Shown here in pieces: positions 11,283 to 20,410 of a stretch of 64,000 nt of DNA. Source of the stretch: Gracilariopsis chorda. Lineage: Eukaryota; Rhodophyta; Florideophyceae; Gracilariales; Gracilariaceae. Below the pieces are notes generated by a model. It was not told where the DNA came from. It worked only from the letters and a program-made list of their open reading frames with translations, and ran no database searches. Every line of letters starts with the position of its first letter. The first letter of the stretch is position 1. The position numbers and the translations under genes were made by a program. The stretch lies in assembly GCA_003194525.1 (NCBI GenBank), contig NBIV01000050.1, positions 1 through 64,000 of the forward strand, given 5' to 3'.

Positions 11283-11809
11283 TATTTCTAGTGTTTGTAT
11301 GGCTGTTGTGACGCATAAAGGAAATGGACAGAAGGGAGCAATGGTGGGAACGTTGTTTTATAGTCGGCTGCGTCTTGTCATTTGGCGCGAAAGGGTTCCG
11401 GGCAGTTGTTATGTGTTGTCTACTGGGTGTTTCTACATTGTGGTGGGAGTTGGGTCTTTACATTAAAAATGTCCAATGGACAATTCGATCGAAAATAGTG
11501 TCCCGGCCCGGGTTGTCTCAATTCATATGTAGAAAGGGCCTTAGCGGTATAGCGATGTGATGCACGCTGCAATTTGGTTAGCTAATCACATTCATAGACT
11601 TTTTTTGTCATAGATAAGAACTGCAGCTCTGCTATCATTAAAACACCTTGCGAAACTTCTTTGGACCCACGAAATACTATTTGACAAATGTCACAAAAAT
11701 GGCGGAACTTTCTGCCAATTCAAACCTCTTTACTAGCACTAGTTAGTATTAGTGACGGCAAACACTGCGTTGCTTGTCTATCCCAACTATCCCAACTAAG
11801 GCCCCAAAT
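11283..11809. other. divergent spacer between Myb-like and transposase remnants
   Basis: No gene is seen in this 527-bp stretch. It separates the Myb/SANT-like remnant (minus) from the mariner-like transposase (plus) and would hold both promoters. I could not identify terminal inverted repeats of the transposon by eye. Confidence 0.4.
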
Positions 11810-12563
11810 ATGGCGATAGGAAAGTACTTATCTCAATTTGAGAAACGACAGATATCTGCACTCAACCATGAAGGAATGTCTTTACGCCAAATTGCAGAGC
11901 ACGTACAACGCTTCGTCAGGGCTGTAAAAAGCTTCTTAAGTTCAAAAACGAAGCCAAACCAGCCAATCATCGCCAAAAAGTTTCGAAAACTGTCTCCACA
12001 GCAACATCGCGCTTTTCTACGGGAGGCACTTAAGGGCAACTCGATTGCATCAGATATGAAAAGGGAAGTAAATCTCAGTGTATATGTCCGCTGAGTGCAG
12101 GAGCTACTCAAAGAAGACGAAACCCTAAAATATTCAAAAATGATGCAGGGCCCGAAAATGTTCGAACAACATAAGATAGCACGGCTAAAATGGGTACGAT
12201 GCAAAATATCTAAAGGAGATTATTTTTGGAATAAGGTTGTGTTCTCGGATGAAGAAAAATTCAACCTTGACGGTCCAGATGGTCTTACATATCACTGAAA
12301 TGATTTGAGAACACAACCACGACGTCTATTTTCCCTTGTTGGAGGTGGTAACTCGGTCATGGTTTGGGGTGCGATATCATTGTATGGTGTCAGTGAATTA
12401 TTATTTTTATCGGGCACTCAGGATTCTAAGAAGTATTGTGATACACTAAAGCTTGGAGTAATACCTTGTACTGCCGAAATATTTGGATCTATGTCAACTT
12501 GGTTGTTTCAGCAGGACGGTGCATCAATTCATTGTTCTACTTTCACAAAACACTGGCTACTCC
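11810..12563 (+). pseudogene. Tc1/mariner-family transposase, decayed and truncated
   Basis: Continuous frame from ATG at 11810. It starts with a helix-turn-helix (FEKRQISALNHEGMSLRQIA) and continues to a DDE catalytic core. The first catalytic Asp lies in VVFSDEEKFNLDGPDG and the second in WLFQQDGASIH; the third acidic residue would lie beyond the truncation. Two in-frame TGA codons interrupt it (12092-12094 and 12296-12298). The second stands where the family usually has Trp after DGPDG..Y(Y/H), so TGG to TGA is likely; the first fits a CGA to TGA change. An LTR starts at 12564 and cuts the gene. The motif set resembles Tc3-type transposases. Confidence 0.75.
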
Positions 12564-12820
12564 TGTAGTGCAATGCCCGGAAGCGGGAGTGCACCTAAAG
12601 ACGTTCGGGTTTTTTTCTCGTTGGAGGTGAGCCCAGTTGGGTAGAGCCCTCTCAGGAGTGGCACGACTATGTCGAGATGTAAGGCCGACGCCACCCATCG
12701 CAACTTGCGCAGGGAGATTGAAGCAAGAATTGAGTATCCACAGGAGCGGTGTATGGGGTGGTCCTTCTCTAGAGAGGTGAGGCTTCCACGTTAGTGGCAC
12801 GCGCGAACACGAGCCGTGGG
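12564..12820 (-). repeat. Partial Gypsy LTR inserted in the mariner transposase
   Basis: 257 bp homologous to the left third of the neighbouring LTR. It starts TGTAGTGCAATGCCC and shares AAAGACGTTCGGG and GGGTAGAGCCCTCTC. It stops where the second LTR copy begins. It is more diverged from the copies at 9797 and 12821 than they are from each other, so it is probably the older insertion. The missing remainder is not found to the right of 13644. Confidence 0.65.
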
Positions 12821-13644
12821 TGTGGTGCAACGCCCCAAAGGGGAGAAACACCGAAAGACGTTCGGGATCTTCCTCTCACGAAGGGAACCCAGCTGGGTAG
12901 AGCCCCTCTAGGAGTGGCACGGCGGAGCCGGTTTGTAAGACCGAGGCCACCCTTCGCGACTAGCGCAAGAGGGTCTAGGACAAGAATCGGTATCCGCGAG
13001 AGCGGGAATGCGTCCTCGCCAAAAGTAGGTTTCCACGTAAGTGGGGGTGTCTGAGCGGATGCGCACACGAGGGCCGCGGGTGGCGGGAGGTGCTACCCTA
13101 AAAAGGGGAAGAAGGAAGGGCGAAGAGGAGGAGGAGAGGAAGAAGTGAGTCGCGAGAGCGACGGGGGCGAACGGCGATGCCGGTAACAATATCCCTATAC
13201 ATGGCGAAACACCAATGCAACTGGAATAATATGACTCCCAGTGATGGGTCCCTTTAGATGTGCAAGGGGGTTAGATGTCCCGTGGTTCACGGCATTTCCC
13301 TCCAAGGAAGAGTAGAGCACGCGCGCAAGCGGTAAAAACTAGACCCAATCCCCCAGGTTCGGGTCCCTTCTTGGGGAAGGTTTACTGGTGCGACGGCAGT
13401 GCGCCGTCGCACTAAGTACTAACTTCCCAGAAATGGGTGTGAAAATAATAAATAGAATCAACTAAAATACTCCACATTTCGTGGCAACATCCATTGCTGT
13501 GGCCAACCGCCAATTGACCCAAAACCGTGTCCCACGTGTCCATACCTACCATTGTGGGGCGTAGTTCATATACACACTACTCACCGATAATATCGGGAAA
13601 GCATTCAAGTACCAAGAATCCCTCCCTGAGAGCGTTGCACTTCA
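12821..13644 (-). repeat. Solo Gypsy LTR, same family as element B
   Basis: 824 bp with left end TGTGGTGCAACGC and right end GCGTTGCACTTCA, homologous throughout to 9797-10623. No primer-binding site, gag or pol adjoins it, so it looks like a solo LTR. Flanking 5-mers do not match, so no target duplication is visible; it sits in tandem with an older partial LTR. The 10-bp hairpin at 13388-13412 is preserved. Confidence 0.75.
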
Positions 13645-16439
13645 AATTCAAGTTTGCTGTGAGCTGGTATCGCGTTATTATTTCTAAAGAACTTCAAAAC
13701 AGTTTCGAGGAGGTAGGGTTGTGGACCTGTGAGCATGAGTCTCTGAAGAAGTTGAGAATGAGATTGAAGCGGCGTATCCAGAATGAAAATGAATGGTTTG
13801 AACTAGTAATCAAACGAACTACAACTTCAGCCAGTTTGCGATGTAGTGATATTAGTTTTGGTAACAAGGTCCGTGCCACGCTGCGTTAAATATTAAAAAG
13901 GATCCCATGATTGTGCTGAGCGCTATTAAGAATAGTCTGCAGAACAACCATACCAAAAACAGAATTTTGTGGGAATGTGCTCTTTTTCGTATTGCTGTGC
14001 TTATTGTAAAGGCAAAAGACCATCTCTCGGAGAAACTTCAGCTTGTTTGCTAAAAAAGGCAGTGAACTGTCCAAAGCTGTGCAATGATGCCTAGCCCGAA
14101 ATAAAAACATGTTCCGAGTAATGCAGGCAAGGGTTCCGTATGGAAAGGACGCAAGGGAACGGGTACAAAGAGGGTGTTGCCGTCAATTTTCCAATGCAAA
14201 ACGGACGACGAAAAGTCAATTTGCTCTCTTATTAAACGTCGTGTGGCATTGGGATCTTCTGCGATGGCAATGAGAGAGGGCAGGGAGACCACAGAAAACG
14301 CGAGAGCATTGCTTCGTCGGCTCTTGCCTCGTTGAGGGACGCAAGGTAACAGATGTGAAGTTAGAAGCTTGCGTCTCAAATGAACCCACATTGTTCAAGT
14401 GGAGAGTCAGCGACGTTTTTTGAGGGTGTCTTTATGTGATTTCAGGTTCAAAATCGAACTTTTTTGGCACTCAATTTTTGTCTCAAATTGAGCCATGCTG
14501 ATTGCTACCTCCAGCACGCGTAACGGCCAAAATCATAAATCTGCAGACGTTGAGACTTAGCGACGGAGCCCCTTAGCCGCCGTGCCTTGTATGTTGCTCG
14601 AGAATAATCTTAAAAGGTTCCGCTCACAGCAACCACAACGAAACAGATTTTGACATGCGACGATCAATCGTGCCGTACACTTCTTCAAACTCCGTCTTCG
14701 CACTCGGCCCATAAAGCTACTCCTCGCATCGCAGTCAAATCCAAACCCTATCCCTGGCACTGGTTTGACACGTACTGCTGCCGTGAAAGCTAGCGCTGTT
14801 TACGAATATGGGAAAAGTCTCTTACAAGATTGGGCACTGGGCGCGCGCTGAGGAGTCTCCGCACGCGGGGTTGCTCTTACAGTTGCTTAGCATACCGCAT
14901 ACCGGCAGGGTGGGAAGGGTGGCGGCATTAAGAGTTTAATACGCGTGATCTTGCTGTGTTGGCCGATATGCAGTTGAAAGGAGAAAGGAAAGCTTTGAGT
15001 GCAGTTTGAGCTCTTTTGAAGCTGCAAGAAATGTGATGTTGATGAGGGGGAAAAGCAGCGAGAAAAGATGCGGGAACATGTGAATACACTGTTTGATTGG
15101 GCATAGTGTGAGAAAGCAGAGAAAAGGCGAACAGGTAGGTATGACGGGCAAACAATTTGTTTGCAGTCTTGGCGATTATAGAAACAGGGGTGTGCTGTAC
15201 CCTCATAGTTGTATTGTGCGAAGTTTGGTGCAGCGAGATTGAATGAAGAGCGATTGCGATTCACAAGTTATGAAGGCGTTGCTGGTGCTGTTGCCTGTTG
15301 GCAAACACTTGTATGGTTGGCGGGTGATGGAAGGTAGGAAAACATACAAGTGGTTCCATATGCTCTACTCGCAGAGTAAGGGATATTGTTTTGAGAGGGG
15401 CGAAGGTAGCTCTAGATATGATCGCAATAGAGTTGTGGGGGAGTTGCGATGGATGGAATGGGGTGAGATTAGTGAAGAGTTTGTCAGTGATAACGATATG
15501 TTGTAACCTGTTTGGTCGTAGCGGTGGCAAAGGACGAGAGTTTTTACAACGAAAGGATGGGGCTTGTTGGTTGATGACGTGGAGAGAAGACGTATGTACT
15601 CTTGCGCAATTGGTGAAAGGAGCTCCTGAAGCAGGATGTACGTCACTGATACGACGAATCCCATTCAAGAGCAGGTGCACTGAAAGAATGAGATGGGAGA
15701 CAAGGTGCGTTCCCAAATCGCACTGAAAGGGAACGCGGGCTCGAGAATCAAGCTTCGCAGTATCATTCAGCGAGCAGAAGCACGCGCGCAGCGACAGTGC
15801 GGCACATTAAATGGCACGCAAGCAGTTGTATGACAGCCAGCAAGGTATCGACGTGGAGCACAACAAGCAGTGCCAAATTGTGGTGCGCAGCTTTGAGAGC
15901 GGCGGCGGGACAAGCACCTCCGCGCAATCTGGCAGTGTACGCTTGAGCAATTCGCTGACGTCGTGACCCGTTAGGTCCGCCTCCGCGCCCCATATGCCTT
16001 GCGCCACATCCGCCGTGGAGCGGCGTGTCGGCGCTATGCTGCGCCAGCGCCGTTGCGCGCGCCCTTGTAGAGCGTTGCATAGCTTCGCAAACGACCATCA
16101 CAGTGCTGGTAGAACGCCGCGTCGCTACGAGCGAACCCTTATATCTAACCCTGGGTAACTTAGCTTAATTGCACGCCCGACGGCGGCAACAACGCAAGCG
16201 CGCGTAAAGCGCGTCAACTTGAACTGTAACTTTCCGACGCGCTGTTGGAGTCCACGTTGTCGGCGCCAGCGTCGCAACAGAAGCGTGGAACAAGTCGTAC
16301 AGTGCGCCATTCACGGGTCCGTTCGGGGCGAGGGCGCGCCACAATAGCGCGCTTCGCCACTGCACGCGCCTCTTATTACGCCGCTCAGCAGCGTTCGCCA
16401 ACCGTCTGACCGCTCAACGTTGCCGTCCGCTCGCCACCT
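13645..16439. other. Long intergenic stretch, no recognised gene
   Basis: About 2.8 kb. Short open frames are present on both strands but none has a recognisable domain or convincing composition. 15750-16439 is GC- and CpG-rich with many GCGC words, and lies upstream of the kinase gene at 16740, so it may include its distal promoter. Confidence 0.4.
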
Positions 16440-16739
16440 TTTTTATGAGAGCTTGGCTGCTGTGCCACCCTCGCACCCACACCCATATCCCCGTGTCCGC
16501 CCCTCCTCCCCCTCCTGCCCTACCCCATCCCAACTCCACAAGCTTCATCCATTTTCGCACTTCTAACTTTGCATTCCTGTCCGCCTTGCTGGTCTTTCCC
16601 CACCATTTTTTTGCCGCATCCCCACATTCCGCATACACATTACCCCTTCGTCACTCCATCCCCCCTCTTCTCCCCTCGACACTCCTACTCTCATCTCTCG
16701 CCTAACCACCTTCCTTCCTTCACCCCCAGCCCATCCGCA
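16440..16739 (+). promoter_or_regulatory. Pyrimidine-rich leader/promoter of kinase gene
   Basis: The 300 bp before the kinase start is dominated by C and T (CCCCTCCTCCC-like runs). Similar pyrimidine-rich stretches precede the second kinase (51695-52160, read on the minus strand) and the GYF gene (24600-24734). This may be a core-promoter or 5'-UTR style of this genome. The open frame continues into it only through a non-ATG start. Confidence 0.4.
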
Positions 16740-18353
16740 ATGAGCGCTGCCCGCGTCGCCCGCAGCTCCCACGAAGAGGCCCTCAGCCTCGTGCGTCGCA
16801 TCCCAGCAGTAAAGTCCGCATGGGTTTACGCCCGACCCGTTGCCAACATCCGCTGGCGCGCCAGCAAGCGCTGTTGGGCAGAGCTTCGCGGAAACACTCT
16901 TCTTCTCCATGTCGTCGGCGAGCAGAGCTCCCGCGCCAATCCGGAGCAACTTGCCCGACGCACCGCCTCCGAAAACGTCATCATGATCAATCTCAAGGAC
17001 GCCCGCATGCGCACAGACACCAACAAGAACCGCGTCCGCATCAAGCGTCCCGCGGGGGAAAGTACCATCGAACTTAAGATGAAGGACCCCGTTGAAACTA
17101 GAAAGTGGCACTCTGCTCTTGTCCGAGCTGCTACCCATCGCGCCGCCTCTCTCAACGACTTTGAGATTTTGTCGCAGGTCGGAAAGGGTGCCAGTGGGAG
17201 GGTGTTCTTGGTTCGCGATCGTCTCACAGGCGAGCATCTTGCACTCAAGGTCATCGAGAAGAGTTTTGTCTATGAGAATGATGACGCTTATCGTCACGCT
17301 CTTGATGAGCGTCTTGTATTGGAGATGGCTTGTGACCATCCGTTTATTCTCAACCTTCGCTATGCTTTTCAGACCTCAAAACGTCTCTACTTGGTCACCG
17401 AGTACTGCGACGGTGGCGATCTCTTCGACTATCTAAAGAAACGCGGCAAGCCCTTCAAGGAACCGGAGGGAAGGCGTATAGCCGCTGAAATCCTCCTCGC
17501 TCTCGAGTATATTCACAGCCTTGGCGTTGTGTATCGCGACCTCAAGCTCGAAAACGTCTTGCTGGATCTCGACGGCCATATTCGAATCGCCGATTTTGGG
17601 CTGTCAAAGCTTTTGGGCAAGAGACGACACAATTCGAGAAGACCACCTCCACCACCCTCCGCCAACTTACGCATTGCCCCTCCCAAGCCTGTTAACATGA
17701 CCAAGACATTTTGTGGAACAAGGGAATACATAGCCCCTGAGATGCTTAATGGCAGTGAATATGGTCAGTCGGTTGACCTTTGGGCTTTTGGAATCCTGCT
17801 GTATGAGATTTTGTGTGGCAGAACTCCGTTCTACTCTCGCAATCGCGAGGAGGTGTACAGCAAGATTGAGAGTGGTCCTCTTCGCTTCCCGAGAAACCTC
17901 TCTTCCGAAGTGGTTTCGCTCATTCGTGGCCTGCTTGACCGTAACCCAGGCACCCGTCTAGGCTTGGGCCCTGAGGGTATCAGTGAGATCAAGCAGCATG
18001 AGTTTTTCCAGGACATGGACTGGGAAGGCATTTTTCTCAAGGACGAGCACCCTGATAATATTGTGGTGGAGAAAACCGCTGTGGATATTGCTGTAGCCAA
18101 TGACCATAGCACACATTCTGACAAGGAAAAGCTCAAGCCGAACAAGAAGATTCCGAATGAGATTGACATGTCTGGCAGGGAAGCGGACATGTTGCTCGAG
18201 GATGAATGTACTGAAGAAAGGAAGCGCCCGGACATTTTTGCCATGTTTGTTTCTACAAAGAAGAAGGCGGCCAACATTGCTGGCTATTCGTATGCTGCCG
18301 TTCCTCAACTGCCCAAGCCGGACGCACGCGCCGAATTAGAGTATCCTCGGTAG
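16740..18353 (+). CDS. AGC-family Ser/Thr protein kinase with N-terminal PH-like domain
   Basis: 537 residues from ATG at 16740 (MSAARVARSS). Residues about 27-130 look like a PH domain: basic strands, KRCWAELRG, closing helix with Trp (ETRKWHSALVRA). The kinase domain starts near 141: glycine loop GKGASGRV, ATP lysine K170 (LALK), catalytic YRDLKLEN with D267, DFG at 285-287, activation segment TFCGTREYIAPE. A proline-rich insert of about 25 residues (294-320) sits between DFG and that segment. The C-tail ends in IAGYSYAAVP, which aligns with the AGC hydrophobic motif (compare FEGFSYVNP), with S517 as the candidate phosphosite. PH plus AGC kinase is the Akt plan, predicting membrane lipid recruitment and PDK1-type control; orthology to Akt is not claimed. 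The gene has no introns. Confidence 0.88.
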   Translation: MSAARVARSSHEEALSLVRRIPAVKSAWVYARPVANIRWRASKRCWAELRGNTLLLHVVGEQSSRANPEQLARRTASENVIMINLKDARMRTDTNKNRVRIKRPAGESTIELKMKDPVETRKWHSALVRAATHRAASLNDFEILSQVGKGASGRVFLVRDRLTGEHLALKVIEKSFVYENDDAYRHALDERLVLEMACDHPFILNLRYAFQTSKRLYLVTEYCDGGDLFDYLKKRGKPFKEPEGRRIAAEILLALEYIHSLGVVYRDLKLENVLLDLDGHIRIADFGLSKLLGKRRHNSRRPPPPPSANLRIAPPKPVNMTKTFCGTREYIAPEMLNGSEYGQSVDLWAFGILLYEILCGRTPFYSRNREEVYSKIESGPLRFPRNLSSEVVSLIRGLLDRNPGTRLGLGPEGISEIKQHEFFQDMDWEGIFLKDEHPDNIVVEKTAVDIAVANDHSTHSDKEKLKPNKKIPNEIDMSGREADMLLEDECTEERKRPDIFAMFVSTKKKAANIAGYSYAAVPQLPKPDARAELEYPR

Positions 18354-20410
18354 AAGCAAGAAGAATGTAAATGTAACAGCAAGAGAGAATACTTATTCGT
18401 GTGCGTAAGACGGCAAGTCTCTGAAGAGCGTTGGAGGTGCCGTTCATTTTTTTAACTTTTCGACATTGGACATCATCCGAAGGGAAGCATTTTGTTATGT
18501 CGTGTAACTGGTATGAGTGTGGTCTTGATGACGCACAGGTTAGGTAGATAGATGTGTGCGTGTGGACTAAACAAACAAGAGCCTCATCTTTTTGTACAGT
18601 ATGTTAAAAATGGACGCTACAGGTAGCTTCGTGGAAGTTGAGCATGCAGTGATGTGCGGCACCATTTGCTCGCCAGCGTTTGCAATTGCGTAACGTGGTT
18701 TGACGCGGAAGGTGCTTGAGGTGTCGTCAAGATGGAGGGAGCACTGGGGGGTGGAAGTGCGCACTAACTGCGATGCTTACGTCCCGTACACGCGGTACGC
18801 TGGGATTGTACGGCTTCGTACGCGGGCGAGTTCAAAAATGCATGCACGAAGGTAAACGTTGGGAGAGGATTTGATTTGGCGTGAACGTTGTGACCTCACT
18901 TCGACTGCTCGTGGATGCGGAGATGGAAGAGATTGAAGAATGCATACAAGAAAAATATAGCTGTTGCGGGTGTCTTGAACGGCTGTCCACCTTCATTTCT
19001 GGGTCTCGAGCGCGGTTTCTATTTTCGGAAAATGAGCGCCAAACGCTATCTCATCTGATTAGAAATGTATGTACATAGCATTGCCCCTTCACACTATCTT
19101 GCAAACACACGTGCGTGCAGTGTGGCGGGAGCGGTTTCTATGCGGTCAGGCTTAGCGGCACTCCACCTCGAGAATTTGGAGCGAGACAGAAAAAGGGCGG
19201 TTTTGTTTCGTTTGGATTCGCGTCGGACCCGAGTCTTGCGTTCAAAAAGCAAGACATGTCTCGCGCTCTGCTGCTACGTAATTCTCATACCGAGGAAGGC
19301 ACGGGGCCCCCTCCCAGCGCTCCGGCCCGCTCCAGCCACCGCCCGTCCCTTTTTACGGAACGCCATAGAAGAAATGCGTCATTTGCGCTTCGCTAGGAAG
19401 GCCGCTTAAACATGGCACATTGCGTTCAACGCACATGAATTTTTGGCGAGCGATGTCCAAAAAACTGCCGGCGTATTCCATTGCATTCAATTCAAATCCC
19501 TGTAGAAGAAATTCTTTGTCTCTGTCACCCTCATCCCAAGACCTTCGCTGGCAGCATAATGGTATTGTACCAAGGGAAATACCGAACGCAAGTTAATGTT
19601 TTCAACCACATCTCCGTCCCGACAAAGAGTGAATCTACCGCGTGAATCTACCGTTGGTACCTTCGTAGACACTGCACGAATCAACCGCACATCACCGCTG
19701 AATTTGGAAACCTCCATTTGCTTTCAAGCAAGTTCATTAAATGCAAATTCCGTCCTAGAAGGATACACCATCACCCATCCCACAACCCATCTCAAAAGCA
19801 GAACTGTGATATTTTGACCTGATCAAATATGTCATCTAGCTTTACTCCGCACAAAAATGACTAAAACACATGATCGGAGGGACGTCGTCCCGGACCTCTG
19901 ATGCAGTAGCATGGTACGTTTATCACATCATGACATGTTGAAGCCCAACCGCTCGAACAGCCCTGCGCTTCTATAACTTCACCTAAACATGCTTAGCCCA
20001 CCTAAAATCTGGGCGGAAGCAGACCCGTGGATGCAACAAGATAAGCACTGGAAGCAGTGGGGCCATGAAATTATTCCAATAACGCTTCGAAAAGTACAAT
20101 TTCGTCATCCCTGATACGAGCTCATCACAGCACGATTTCGGGACCTATCGGTGCAATTCTTGCAGGTCCTTGAGTTCCGTGCTTAGGGCGACCGGTTGTT
20201 AGCTTGCTAGCTATAGGCGGCATGCGTCTCCGTCCTCGAGCTTCTGCACTTTTAACAGAATTGCCACAACATTTCATGAATACATGTATGAGCTCTGCGT
20301 GCATTCCGCCGAATCACGTGCGATAGGAATCGCCCCCATTTCGAACTGCTCTTCATTTCTGACGCCATCCGTACTTCCCCAGCTCTCCTCCGTCAGTATT
20401 ATTCTCCGTT
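18354..20410. other. Intergenic, no recognised gene
   Basis: About 2 kb between the kinase and the SPX transporter. Several short open frames (for example 18881-19078) have no recognisable domain. No repeat or RNA gene was identified by eye. Confidence 0.4.

Noticed and set aside
13645-13889. Continuation of the mariner transposase to the right of the LTRs
   Set aside because: Translation in all frames lacks the expected PDLNPIE-type motif and the third catalytic acid.
15243-15726. Overlapping open frames that might be a gene
   Set aside because: No domain, both strands equally open, and composition not convincing.
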